Shown here in pieces: positions 15,501 to 24,596 of a stretch of 64,000 nucleotides of DNA. The stretch is from JAWXBM01 sp964470455 (GTDB taxonomy: Bacteria > Pseudomonadota > Gammaproteobacteria > Xanthomonadales > SZUA-36). A model generated the notes under the pieces. The model had not been told where the DNA came from and made no database searches. It worked only from the letters and a program-made list of their open reading frames with translations. The position numbers and the translations under genes were made by a program. The stretch covers positions 60,930 through 124,929 of the forward strand of contig CAYYCX010000002.1 of the NCBI GenBank assembly GCA_964470455.1. Reading direction: 5' to 3'. The first letter of the stretch is position 1, and every line of letters begins with the position of its first letter.

Positions 15501-16549
15501 AACGATTTTTCTGCCAATGCGGCAACGCCGTGTATTTCGAGAACACCCGCTGCCTGGTGTGCCAGCGTGAGCTGGGTTTCGATCCCGAACGGCTCACGCT
15601 GCTGTCGCTGGAACGGGATGTCCATGGCACGCTGCAGGCCAAGGACCGTGCGCGCTGGCAGTACTGCCGGAACGAGGCGCAGTACCAGAACTGCAACTGG
15701 CTGCTGCCGGCCGACCTGCCGCCCGGCCTGTGCTCGAGCTGCAGCCTGAACGAAGTGATCCCGGCGCTGGACAACGCTGACAATCTGCAGCTCTGGACAC
15801 GGGTGGAGAATGCCAAGCGGCGGCTGCTGTACTCGCTGCTGGGCATGGGGTTGCCGCTGCGGTACGGCGATGGCACTGCGTTGCGCTTTCGCCTGCTGGA
15901 AGACCGGCAGCGCAACCCGAATGTGCTGGAGTCTTTTGTCACCATCGGCCACCAGCAGGGCACGATTACGCTGAACATTGCCGAGGCCGATGATGCCACC
16001 CGCCATGCCATCCGCCAGCAGATGTCGGAAACCTACCGCACGGTGCTGGGGCATTTGCGGCATGAAAGCGGGCATTTCTACTTTGCGCCGCTGACCGGCG
16101 ATGGGGATTTGCTGCAGCAGTGCCGGGCGCTGTTTGGTGACGAACAGGACGATTACACGGGCAGCCTGGAGCATTACTACCGGGAAGGGCCGTTGGAAAA
16201 CTGGCCGGAAACCCACATCAGCGCCTATGCCTCGGCCCATCCGGCGGAGGATTTCGCCGAGACTTTTGCCCATGTGCTGCACATTACCGATGCGCTGGAA
16301 ACCGCTCGTGGCACAGGCTTGCTTGCGCATCATGCTGCCGGTGGAGAAAACGGCGACTGGTTGCAGCAGTGGGCCGGGCTGGCCGTCGCCCTGAACGAAA
16401 CCAATCGCTCACTGGGGCTGGATGATGTGTATCCGTTCTGTTTGTCGATGGGTGTGCGCGACAAGCTGAATTTCGTGCGCGGGCTTATTTCTCGGCACGC
16501 GCAGAGTCTATCCGCACCGACTCAACCAGGTGCGGCACTGGCCGGCTGA
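15497..16549 (+). CDS. Putative zinc-binding metallopeptidase (Peptidase_Mx) with N-terminal zinc ribbon
   Basis: A 350-residue protein. The N-terminus has a zinc ribbon (CQCGNAVYFENTRCLVCQ) and a second Cys group (CNWLLPADLPPGLCSSC). The peptidase motif RHESGHFYF (HExxH with Glu) sits near residue 190, followed by ETHISAYASAHPAEDFAETF and HVLH, which provide further ligands. It is co-transcribed with the ATP-grasp and alpha-E genes, in the place where a transglutaminase-like gene is often found in Anbu loci. Its last 65 bp overlap the convergent Anbu gene tail to tail. Confidence 0.8.
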   Translation: MKRFFCQCGNAVYFENTRCLVCQRELGFDPERLTLLSLERDVHGTLQAKDRARWQYCRNEAQYQNCNWLLPADLPPGLCSSCSLNEVIPALDNADNLQLWTRVENAKRRLLYSLLGMGLPLRYGDGTALRFRLLEDRQRNPNVLESFVTIGHQQGTITLNIAEADDATRHAIRQQMSETYRTVLGHLRHESGHFYFAPLTGDGDLLQQCRALFGDEQDDYTGSLEHYYREGPLENWPETHISAYASAHPAEDFAETFAHVLHITDALETARGTGLLAHHAAGGENGDWLQQWAGLAVALNETNRSLGLDDVYPFCLSMGVRDKLNFVRGLISRHAQSLSAPTQPGAALAG

Positions 16550-17267
16550 AGGGCAGGGCCGGCAAGCCTTCAAAGGCCTTCACCAGGCCTTCCTGCCAGG
16601 CCAGGCGCAGCTGGCGCAGGTAGGGGTGATCCTCGCCCAGCACCAGCGGCTTTTCCAGCCGCAGGCTGCCCGTCACGTAGGTCAGCAATTCAATCGGCGG
16701 GCCCACGGTGGCATTGCTGCGCATGGTGGAATCCATCGACACCAGCGCGCAGCGGCCGGCCACCTCCAGTGATACCTCATCGCGGATGATGCGGTCGAGT
16801 ATGGGTTTGCCGTATTTCAGCTCGCCGATCTGCAGGTAGGGATTGCGCTCGCTGGCCGAGATGTAATTGCCTTCGGGGTAGACCTGGTAAATCTGCGGCG
16901 CGCGCTGGCCGATCTGGCCGCCGAGGATGAAATTTGCTTCGGGGTTGAACGCATCCTTGCCTTTGCCGCCGTGTTTGCCCTGTTCCGTGCGGCTGATCCT
17001 GCCGATGTATTCGGCGGCTTCGGCCAGTTCGGAGCAGCGGTTCAGGCTGGTGCCGGACTTCTTTTCCAAATCACGGCGCAGCTGCCGGATGACCGCCTGG
17101 GTGGTAGCGAGGTTGCCGGCTGAGAGAATGCACATGGCGCGTTCGCCGGGAACCTCAAAGCTGTGCATCTTGCTGACATTGCCGAGCTGGTCGGGTCCCG
17201 CATTGGTGCGCGAATCGGCAACGAAGACCAGCCCCTGGCTGACCCGGATGGCAACACAGTATGTCAA
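16485..17267 (-). CDS. Anbu-type bacterial proteasome-like peptidase
   Basis: About 260 residues. The TTG at 17265-17267 is chosen because it gives the family N-terminus (M)TYCVAIRVSQGLVFVADSR with Thr directly after the initiator, and because AGGGGG lies about 7 bp upstream; the longer frame to 17306 adds 13 unrelated residues. The Ntn-hydrolase fold is visible in FVADSRTNAG, KMHSFEVPGERAMCILSAGN and LVSMDSTMRSNATVG. Anbu forms helical or ring assemblies related to the 20S beta subunit. It faces the ATP-grasp/alpha-E operon and overlaps its last gene by 65 bp. Confidence 0.85.
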   Translation of the reverse strand: MTYCVAIRVSQGLVFVADSRTNAGPDQLGNVSKMHSFEVPGERAMCILSAGNLATTQAVIRQLRRDLEKKSGTSLNRCSELAEAAEYIGRISRTEQGKHGGKGKDAFNPEANFILGGQIGQRAPQIYQVYPEGNYISASERNPYLQIGELKYGKPILDRIIRDEVSLEVAGRCALVSMDSTMRSNATVGPPIELLTYVTGSLRLEKPLVLGEDHPYLRQLRLAWQEGLVKAFEGLPALPFSRPVPHLVESVRIDSARAEK

Positions 17268-17436
17268 AAGAAACCCCCTGAATCCGCAAACCCGATTGCT
17301 GCACATGATGCCGCAAGCGCGCGGCCAATGACAGTCTGTGAAAGCCCCGCAACGCGTGCTGGAGACCCTTCCGGATTAGAACTCCGCCAGGAGTTCGCGT
17401 AATCTTGCAACCTGAGTGCCCTTGCAGATGCCGCCC

Positions 17437-18591
17437 ATGAGCCCGACCCACGCCTTTCGAATCCTCACGTTGTTATCCGCTCCACTGGCCCTGCTGGCCT
17501 GCGGCGAAGCGGCCGCGCCCCCGGCACTTCCACCGCCGGCGGTGGAGTATGTTGAATTGGCGCCAGAACCCGTGGCCAGCACCTTTGAGTTCGTGGCGCG
17601 CACCCGCGCCACAGAGGACACGGCCATCCGCTCCCGTATCACCGGCACCATCCTGGAGCGGAACTTCGAGGAAGGGCAGAAAGTCGAGGCTGGCCAGGTG
17701 CTGTTCAAAATCGATCCGCGGCCTTACGAAACTGCATTGGCTTCGGCCAGGGCGCAGCTGAGCCAGGCGGAAGCTGCGGTAAAGGTGTCGGCCCGCAACC
17801 TGGAGCGTGGCCGCGAGCTGTCGCCGCAGGGCTATATCAGCAAATCTGAACTCGACAAGCTGGTAAGCGAGAGGGATACCGCCGAAGCGCAGCTGGCGGC
17901 AGCGCAGGCCGCCGTGCAGAAGGCGGAAATCGATCTCGGGTTTACCCAGGTGCGGGCGCCGTTTGCCGGCACGGCGGGGCGTTCCGAGCTGAGCATCGGC
18001 GACCTGGTGGACCCCAACGCCGGCCCGCTGGTTACCTTGGTGCAGATGGACCCGATGCTGGTCGACTTTGATGTCAACGAGCAGGCCCTCGCCACCAGCC
18101 TGAAAGACAACCAGGCGCGCCAGGCCCGGGGCGAGCCGCCGGTGCGCTACACACCCAGCTTGAAACTGGCCGATGGCGATATCTATAACCAGCCCGGAAG
18201 AATCGATTACGCCAACAACCGCGTCAACACCTCCACCGGCACGGTAACTGTAACAGCCATCTTTCCCAATCCCGATGGGCTGCTGTTTCCCGGCCAGTTC
18301 GTGCGCGTGAATCTCCAGCGCGGTGAGGAACAGGAAGAGCTGATGGTGCCGCAGGTGAGCGTGCTGGAAGACATGCAGGGCCGCTATGTATTCGCCATTA
18401 CGGACGACAACCTGGTCACCCGCAAGAACGTCAGGCTGGGGCAGAAATCCGGCACCAAGTGGCTGGTGCAGGAAGGTCTGCAGGCGGGCGACCGGATCAT
18501 CGTCAACGGCGTGCAGAAAGTCCGTGTAGGCGCGCCGGTTACCGCCACGCCGGTGAGCAGCATGCCACACGAATCCGCCCGGCCAGAGTAA
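17437..18591 (+). CDS. RND efflux periplasmic adaptor (membrane-fusion) lipoprotein
   Basis: About 384 residues. The N-terminus has a lipoprotein signal ending in LALLACGE. The HlyD/AcrA-type fold is seen in FEFVARTRATEDTAIRSRITG, a barrel-sandwich half with GQVLFKIDPRPYE, a coiled-coil region (residues about 95-170) and the returning half QVRAPFAGTAGRSELSIGDLV, followed by the beta-barrel and the membrane-proximal domain (GVQKVRVGAPV). It connects the pump encoded 6 bp downstream to an outer-membrane channel. Other possible starts are ATG 17428 and GTG 17416; none has a strong ribosome-binding site. Confidence 0.87.
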   Translation: MSPTHAFRILTLLSAPLALLACGEAAAPPALPPPAVEYVELAPEPVASTFEFVARTRATEDTAIRSRITGTILERNFEEGQKVEAGQVLFKIDPRPYETALASARAQLSQAEAAVKVSARNLERGRELSPQGYISKSELDKLVSERDTAEAQLAAAQAAVQKAEIDLGFTQVRAPFAGTAGRSELSIGDLVDPNAGPLVTLVQMDPMLVDFDVNEQALATSLKDNQARQARGEPPVRYTPSLKLADGDIYNQPGRIDYANNRVNTSTGTVTVTAIFPNPDGLLFPGQFVRVNLQRGEEQEELMVPQVSVLEDMQGRYVFAITDDNLVTRKNVRLGQKSGTKWLVQEGLQAGDRIIVNGVQKVRVGAPVTATPVSSMPHESARPE

Positions 18592-18597
18592 GCGCCA

Positions 18598-21500
18598 ATG
18601 ATCAGCGCACTGTTCATTCGGCGGCCCAAGTTCGCCATGGTGATCTCGCTTCTGATCATGCTGTGCGGCGCCATCTCGATCCCGCTGCTGCCGGTGGGCG
18701 AGTTTCCCGATATCACCCCGCCGCAGGTTTCGGTAACCGCCAGTTACCCCGGCGCCAATGCCCAGACCATCCTCGACAGCGTGGCCGGGCCCATCGAGCA
18801 GCAGGTCAACGGGGTGGAAGGCATGATTTACATGCAATCCACCGCTGCCAATGACGGCAGTTACAGCCTCAACATAACTTTTGAATACGGCGTTGATCCC
18901 GACCTGGCGCAGGTGAATGTGCAGAACCGCGTGAGCCAAGCGGAGCCGCTGCTGCCTGAAGACGTGACCCGCCAGGGCGTACGGGTGGCCAAGCAGTCCA
19001 CCGACATGCTGATGGTGGTCAACCTGTTCTCGCCGGACGGCTCGCTCGGTTCGGAATTCATCTCCAACTACACCACCATCAATGTGGCCGATGTGCTGGC
19101 GCGCATCAATGGCGTGGCCTCGGCCACCAACATGGGTGCTCTGGATTTTGCCATGCGCGTGTGGCTGGACCCGAACCGCATGGCGGCCCTGCAACTCACT
19201 CCCGACGACATCATCGCCGCCATACGCGAGCAGAACGTGCAGGTGGCGGTGGGCACCATCGGCGCGCCGCCGGTGCCGCCAGGCCAGCAGTTCCAGTACA
19301 CGCTCACCACCCAGGGCCGCCTGAAGTCCGTGGAGGAATTCGAACAGATCGTGGTGCGCGCCGGCGGCACGGCCAAAATCGTTTACCTCAGGGATGTGGC
19401 GCGCATCGAACTCGGCGCGCGGACCTATTCGAACTATGGGCAGCTGGATGGCAAGCCCGCTTCCGTGCTGGCTATCTACAAGCTGCCTTCGGCCAATGCC
19501 CTGGATGTGGCCACGCAGGTCAAGGACCGCATGCAGGAACTGTCGGAAAGCTTTCCCGACGGGCTGGACTACGCCGTGCTGTATGACACCACCCGCTACA
19601 TTTCCATCTCGATCGAGGAGGTGATTTCCACCCTGCTGGAAGCGGTGGTGCTGGTGATCGCCGTGGTATTCCTGTTCATGGGCAGCTGGCGCGCCACGCT
19701 GATACCCATCGTCACGATCCCGGTTTCGCTGATCGGCACTTTTGCCTTCATGCTGATGCTGGGCATGAGCATCAACACGGTTTCGTTATTCGGCCTGATC
19801 CTGGCCATCGGCATCGTGGTGGATGACGCCATCGTGGTGATCGAGAACACCGAACGCCACCTGGCGGCCGGTTTGAGCAGCCGGGAGGCAGCGCTCATCT
19901 CGATGAAGGAGGTGACCGGCCCGATCATCGCCACCACCCTGGTGCTGTTTGCCGTGTTCGTGCCGGTGACCCTGATGCCCGGCATCAGTGGCGCCCTGTA
20001 CCGTCAGTTTGCACTGACCATTTCCATTGCCGTATTCATCTCCATGATCAACGCACTGACCCTGAGCCCGGCGCTGGCGGCACTGATGCTGAACAGGCAC
20101 ACCCAGCCCAAGGGATTCTTGAAGAAGTTCTCCGATGGCCTGGACTGGCTCACGGGCAAGTACCGGACCGTGGTGGGTTTCAGCGTGCGCCGGCTGTCCC
20201 TGTCCATCGGGGTTTATGCCGTGTTGATTGGCGTCATCGGCTGGCTGCTGCTTTCACTGCCCACAGCCTTTGTGCCGGTGGAAGACAAGGGGGCGTTTTT
20301 CGTCGACATCCAGTTGCCCGACGGCGCCTCGCTGCAACGCACCGAAGAGGTGGTAAAGAACATCAATGACATTCTCCTGGCCGATCCCGATGTCAGCCAT
20401 GTGGTAACGGTGAACGGCTATTCCATTCTCAAGGGCGTGACTTCCGGCAACTCGTCCTTTTCCATTGTGATGCTGAAAGACTGGGAAGAGCGCCCGGAGC
20501 GCTCGCAGCACCAGATGGCCGTTGCCCGTCGCCTGCAGGGCCAGCTGCTGGCCGTGCCCGGCGCCATGGCGGTGGTATTTGCGACACCGGCCCTGCCGGG
20601 CGTGGGTTCGGTGTCGGGGCTGGATTACCGCCTGCTGGACCGGCAGGGCAGGCCGCCGGAAGAGCTGGCTGCAGTATCCGCGGCGGTCGTCAGCGCCGCC
20701 AACAGCTCGCCTGCCATCGGCCAGGCGTTTACCAGTTTCCGCGCGGCCATCCCGCTGCTGGAAGTGGAAGCGGACCGGGTCAAGGCCAAGGACCAGGGCA
20801 TCGCCCTGGGCTCGGTGTTCGGCGCCATGCAGAGCATGCTGGGCTCCTACTACGTGAACGACTTCAACCTGTTTGGCCGCACCTTCCGCGTGATGATCCA
20901 GGCCGAAGGCGAATACCGCAACGACGAGAGCGACATCAGCCGCATTTTTGTGCGCAACAGCGCGGGTGAGATGGTGCCCCTGTCAACCCTGCTCAGGACG
21001 CGGCCGGCGCTGGGCCCGGAAACCCTGAACCGTTACAACCTGAACAATTCCGTCACCATCAATGCCATCCCCGCGCCGGGGTACAGCGACTCGCAGGCCA
21101 TGGATGCACTGCGGCAGATTTCCGCCACCCAGTTGCCGGAGGGCTATGACTACGACTGGTCGGGCATGACTTTCCAGTCACTGGCTGCCGGCAACCTGGC
21201 GCCGATCATCTTCAGCCTGGCGCTGGTATTTGTATACCTGTTCCTGGTGGCGCAATACGAAAGCTGGCTGATTCCGGCGGCCATCGTGCTGTCGGTGCCG
21301 CTGGCACTGATCGGCGCCTTCGCCGGCCTGAAGCTGCTGGGCATTCCGCTGAACCTCTACGCCCAGATCGGGCTGGTGCTGCTGATTGGCATGGCCGCCA
21401 AAACCGCCATCCTGATCGTGGAGTTCGCCAAGCAATTGCGCGAAACCGAGGGCCGTTCCATCCTCGAGGCCTCTACCGAAGCCGCCAGCCTGCGCTTCCG

Positions 21501-21741
21501 CGCTGTGCTGATGACCGGCCTGTCGTTCATCCTTGGCGTGCTGCCGCTGGTGCTGGCCTCCGGAGCCGGTGCTGCGTCACGGGTTTCGCTGGGTGCAACG
21601 GTTTTCTTTGGCATGATTTCATCAGCCATTCTCGGTACTTTGCTGGTTCCGGCGGCATTTGCCGCTATCCAGCGCGTGCGGGAGTGGGGTGGGCGCGGCC
21701 AGCACGCGGCCAGCCGGGCCCCAAGTGACAGTGCAGGGTAA
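18598..21741 (+). CDS. RND multidrug efflux transporter (HAE-1 type)
   Basis: A 1047-residue inner-membrane pump of AcrB/MexB type. It starts ISALFIRRPKFAMVISLLIM (TM1) and has two porter and docking halves. TM4 carries the proton-relay motif GIVVDDAIVVIEN, and the second half has IGMAAKTAILIVEFAKQLRE. Length is that of the family. Substrates are likely hydrophobic drugs or toxic organics. It forms an operon with the adaptor; no TolC-like channel gene lies next to it in the window. Confidence 0.92.
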   Translation: MISALFIRRPKFAMVISLLIMLCGAISIPLLPVGEFPDITPPQVSVTASYPGANAQTILDSVAGPIEQQVNGVEGMIYMQSTAANDGSYSLNITFEYGVDPDLAQVNVQNRVSQAEPLLPEDVTRQGVRVAKQSTDMLMVVNLFSPDGSLGSEFISNYTTINVADVLARINGVASATNMGALDFAMRVWLDPNRMAALQLTPDDIIAAIREQNVQVAVGTIGAPPVPPGQQFQYTLTTQGRLKSVEEFEQIVVRAGGTAKIVYLRDVARIELGARTYSNYGQLDGKPASVLAIYKLPSANALDVATQVKDRMQELSESFPDGLDYAVLYDTTRYISISIEEVISTLLEAVVLVIAVVFLFMGSWRATLIPIVTIPVSLIGTFAFMLMLGMSINTVSLFGLILAIGIVVDDAIVVIENTERHLAAGLSSREAALISMKEVTGPIIATTLVLFAVFVPVTLMPGISGALYRQFALTISIAVFISMINALTLSPALAALMLNRHTQPKGFLKKFSDGLDWLTGKYRTVVGFSVRRLSLSIGVYAVLIGVIGWLLLSLPTAFVPVEDKGAFFVDIQLPDGASLQRTEEVVKNINDILLADPDVSHVVTVNGYSILKGVTSGNSSFSIVMLKDWEERPERSQHQMAVARRLQGQLLAVPGAMAVVFATPALPGVGSVSGLDYRLLDRQGRPPEELAAVSAAVVSAANSSPAIGQAFTSFRAAIPLLEVEADRVKAKDQGIALGSVFGAMQSMLGSYYVNDFNLFGRTFRVMIQAEGEYRNDESDISRIFVRNSAGEMVPLSTLLRTRPALGPETLNRYNLNNSVTINAIPAPGYSDSQAMDALRQISATQLPEGYDYDWSGMTFQSLAAGNLAPIIFSLALVFVYLFLVAQYESWLIPAAIVLSVPLALIGAFAGLKLLGIPLNLYAQIGLVLLIGMAAKTAILIVEFAKQLRETEGRSILEASTEAASLRFRAVLMTGLSFILGVLPLVLASGAGAASRVSLGATVFFGMISSAILGTLLVPAAFAAIQRVREWGGRGQHAASRAPSDSAG

Positions 21742-21847
21742 TTGATGTAAACATGATGATTTCCGGCGTTCGTTCCAACGCCAATCTGCCCCTAATGTAG
21801 AGGTATCGTTCTTATTCAATGCCACGAGCATCCACGGGAGACCATCC

Positions 21848-22306
21848 ATGAAAGCATTCCTCCTTTCGCTAGTACTCGCGGGGTTCGGCTGCATTCCCGC
21901 CGCAGGCTTCGCGCAAACACCCGAAGAAGCCGTCATTGCCCAGGTCCTGGCATTCAACCAAGCCTACGAGAAGAATGACCTGGACGCCTATTTCGCGTTT
22001 TACACCGACGACGCCATGCTCTGGATGGGAGGAAACCATGTCAAGCTGGATGACTATAAAAAGGATTGGTACGAACTCATTGGCAAGGGCGGTGGGGTGG
22101 AAAAAAACACCATCACCGAGATGAATGTGCAAATGGGGCCCGGTGACTCCATGGCCATCGTCACCTACCGGGTTGAAGTACACACCCGCATGCCCGACGG
22201 TTCCGTCACTGTAGATATGGCTGATGAATGTGACACCTGGTTCCTGGCCGCCGGCCAGTGGCGTGTTGGCCACATCCACTACATGGTTGAACCAGCCACT
22301 GAGTAG
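21848..22306 (+). CDS. Secreted SnoaL/NTF2-like (DUF4440) protein
   Basis: A 152-residue protein with a signal peptide (MKAFLLSLVLAGFGCIPAAGFA). The mature part shows the cone-fold pattern of DUF4440 proteins: VLAFNQAYEKNDLDAYFAFY, TDDAMLWMGG and a C-terminal W-V-HIHYMVEP strand. Such proteins bind small molecules or act as ketosteroid-isomerase-like enzymes; no substrate can be inferred. It stands alone about 100 bp after the RND operon. Confidence 0.72.
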   Translation: MKAFLLSLVLAGFGCIPAAGFAQTPEEAVIAQVLAFNQAYEKNDLDAYFAFYTDDAMLWMGGNHVKLDDYKKDWYELIGKGGGVEKNTITEMNVQMGPGDSMAIVTYRVEVHTRMPDGSVTVDMADECDTWFLAAGQWRVGHIHYMVEPATE

Positions 22307-22382
22307 CAGTCGCGGTTCTGCGCGGGAGGGCACTCAATCTGCGGCAGACCGGCAGCCCCTACAACAACAGACCGTCGGTTAA

Positions 22383-22889
22383 CTACCTGGGGCGAAACGG
22401 CTTTGTTGCCGGTGGAACCTCGACTGGCGGATTGCTGGGTTTGGGTGGCCGGTCCGGCCGGTTTCCAGGGGGATGCGGGCGTGGGGGCCTGGGCCGGTAT
22501 CCGGGTGGGTAGAGGATTTCATTGTAGTTTTCCGGCTCGGGGTAGTAGATGACCGTATTTTGCGCGGCAGCCGGTTGCACCTGCCGGCGGTTCTTGCGGC
22601 TCTCCGCCATTTCATCCCGCAAGGCCTGCATGGCTTCAGCCTGGGCAGCCACGTTGTAGCGGTCTTCATTGGGGTCGTAGCTGTCCGGCTGCGAGCCATC
22701 GACTTCCAGTGTTTCAACCGGGCTCGCGGCTTCGGGTGGGGGTGACTGGCTGTAGTGATTGATCCCCTGCTCATCCACCCAGTGATAAATCTGGTCGGTC
22801 GCAGCATGCAGCGGCCACCCCACCATCAGGCTGAAGAGAACCAATGGACGGGCAATTCGAGTAATTTTGGGCTTCGGCTGTACGGACAT
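22383..22889 (-). CDS. DUF4124-domain exported protein with proline-rich tail
   Basis: A 168-residue protein. After an N-terminal hydrophobic segment (PLVLFSLMVGWPLHA) comes the DUF4124 signature IYHWVDEQGINHYSQSPPPE. The middle is charged and probably helical (AQAEAMQALRDEMAESRKNRR), and the last 50 residues are rich in Pro/Arg (PPRPHPPGNRPDRPPK). DUF4124 proteins are periplasmic or envelope-associated in gammaproteobacteria; the role is unknown. Confidence 0.75.
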   Translation of the reverse strand: MSVQPKPKITRIARPLVLFSLMVGWPLHAATDQIYHWVDEQGINHYSQSPPPEAASPVETLEVDGSQPDSYDPNEDRYNVAAQAEAMQALRDEMAESRKNRRQVQPAAAQNTVIYYPEPENYNEILYPPGYRPRPPRPHPPGNRPDRPPKPSNPPVEVPPATKPFRPR

Positions 22890-22995
22890 GATCGATAACC
22901 CCGGTTAGCTGGATACAGTATAGGAAAAACCACGCTCCGTGATTGGCCCTGCACTGCGATCAGGTTTTCAGTGGATATCATGCCCGCCATTTGCG

Positions 22996-23478
22996 CTAGC
23001 ACTTGTCAGAATTTCCGGCCGGGTAGGCCAGCACGGACTTTTCCGGTTTGATGTTTTCGCACCGATTGTTGGTCAGAGTCTCACCGCCCATTTCCAGGTA
23101 CCAGCGCGGCCCGTAATAGCCATCGTCTTTCCATTGGCTGCTGCTGGTCTGGTAGTAGTGCCGGTTGCCATCCTTTTTGCAGCTCTGTTTCTCGCCCAGC
23201 GCGATTTGGGCTTCCAGCCATACTTCCGACCCGGCCTCCACCTTGCCAAATTTTTCGATGTCGAGACAAAAACCTTCGTTCTGGGTGACATCTTTGGTGA
23301 ATTGGTTGGATTTGTGGTCCCCACCCGGTGTTTTCCACTTCAGCCAGACATCTGAAATCACATAGTTGCCGGTATTGGACAAGGCGATGTAGCGGATATC
23401 CCTGTCAGCTTGAGCCACTGCCGGAAGCATCAGAGTGGCGATTGCAAAAGTTGACAGAGCCAGGAATATTCGTTGCAT
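22996..23478 (-). CDS. Secreted protein of unknown family
   Basis: About 160 residues from the ATG at 23478, which is preceded by AGAGGA and starts a clean signal peptide (MQRIFLALSTFAIATLML, cleaved near AQA). The longer frame from 23580 has an unlikely extra 34 residues. The mature part has paired cysteines (GFCLDIEKFG, QSCKKDG, NRCENIK) and repeated aromatic strands (YVISDVWLKWKTPGG, KDDGYYGPRWYLEMGG), suggesting a disulfide-stabilised beta sandwich. I do not recognise the family. Confidence 0.65.
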   Translation of the reverse strand: MQRIFLALSTFAIATLMLPAVAQADRDIRYIALSNTGNYVISDVWLKWKTPGGDHKSNQFTKDVTQNEGFCLDIEKFGKVEAGSEVWLEAQIALGEKQSCKKDGNRHYYQTSSSQWKDDGYYGPRWYLEMGGETLTNNRCENIKPEKSVLAYPAGNSDKC

Positions 23479-23712
23479 TTGACATATTCCTCTGGTTTGG
23501 ACGCATGCTGCGACAACAGAATGCAGCCACAGGACTGTGGCTATTGATAACAAGCGCAGTGGCAACACATTTCCTGCCATGACAATTCAGCACAAGGCTG
23601 TCTGGACTCTGCTGGCATAGGCACAGAACCGGCCCACTGGTACAAGCTGAAACCTCAAACCACCTGATTCCCGTCAATCAATCCTGATCGAGCGCCGGTG
23701 AGGATCGGGCGG

Positions 23713-23754
23713 TTGATTTGCGTCAAGTGGGCGGCATCACGGCGCTTCTAGAAT
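23713..23754 (+). promoter_or_regulatory. FNR/Anr-box promoter of ompW
   Basis: TTGATTTGCGTCAA (23713-23726) matches the FNR/Anr consensus TTGAT-N4-ATCAA with one change. A -10 box TAGAAT lies at 23749-23754, predicting a start near 23761, which places the box centre at -41.5, the classic class II activator position. The FNR dependence of E. coli ompW is established; here it is inferred. Confidence 0.65.
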
Positions 23755-23790
23755 TTCTCCAGAACAGCTTTTTGATCCTGGAGCAGAGAA

Positions 23791-24399
23791 ATGAAGAAGT
23801 GTGTATTGAAAACAGGCCTGTTGCTGGGGCTGGTGTTGCTTGCGGTACCGCCGGTACAGGCCAAGGAGCAGGGTGACTGGGTGATCCGTTTTGGTGGCTC
23901 TTATGTCGAGCCAAAATCCGACAACAGTGAGCTCGTGTCGGTGGACGGCCAGATGGGCGTGACCTTCAATTTTTCCTATTTCATGACGCGCAACCTGGCC
24001 GTTGAAGTGCTGGCGGCGTTGCCGTACGAACATGACATCAACCTGGTGAACGGACCCCGCGTGGCCAGCACCAAGCATTTGCCGCCAACGGTCAGCCTGC
24101 AGTATCACTTCCTGCCGGATGCTCGCGTGCAGCCTTATGTGGGCCTGGGCCTCAATTACACGATGTTTTTCAGCGAAGATACAACCGGGCCATTGGCTGG
24201 AGCGGACCTGAAGCTGGATGACAGCTGGGGATGGGCCGGGGAAGTGGGTGTGGACTTTCCGTTCAACGAGAAGTGGCTGCTGAATTTCAGCGCACGTTAT
24301 ATCGATATCGACACCGATGCCAAACTGGATGGTGCCAACCTGGGCACAGTCAACATCGATCCCTGGGTTTACGGCGCGCATCTGGGCATCCGCTTCTGA
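23791..24399 (+). CDS. ompW: OmpW-family outer-membrane protein
   Basis: A 202-residue outer-membrane beta-barrel precursor: signal peptide MKKCVLKTGLLLGLVLLAVPPVQA, then WVIRFGGSYVEPK, the NLAVEVLAALPYEHDI segment, LPPTVSLQYHF, VQPYVGLGLNYTMFF and a final strand ending in IRF, all typical of OmpW (eight strands, 190-230 residues). It forms a small channel for hydrophobic compounds. A probable FNR/Anr box in its promoter suggests induction when oxygen is low. Confidence 0.87.
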   Translation: MKKCVLKTGLLLGLVLLAVPPVQAKEQGDWVIRFGGSYVEPKSDNSELVSVDGQMGVTFNFSYFMTRNLAVEVLAALPYEHDINLVNGPRVASTKHLPPTVSLQYHFLPDARVQPYVGLGLNYTMFFSEDTTGPLAGADLKLDDSWGWAGEVGVDFPFNEKWLLNFSARYIDIDTDAKLDGANLGTVNIDPWVYGAHLGIRF

Positions 24400-24596
24400 T
24401 GGAACCGGCTTTCAGGCAGCAGGCTTCATCCTTCAAGGGAACTTAGCCGCCTGAGCGCTTACCAACAAGGGTAAGAGCGATGGGAAGTCACAACAGGCCG
24501 GGCTCGGCTGCCGTGAGGTGGATATTGAGCACGGCCTGTTACCTTGTAAAGGCACAGCGGACTTCCGGCCGAACCCCAGTTGAGGAGCGAAAGTCC

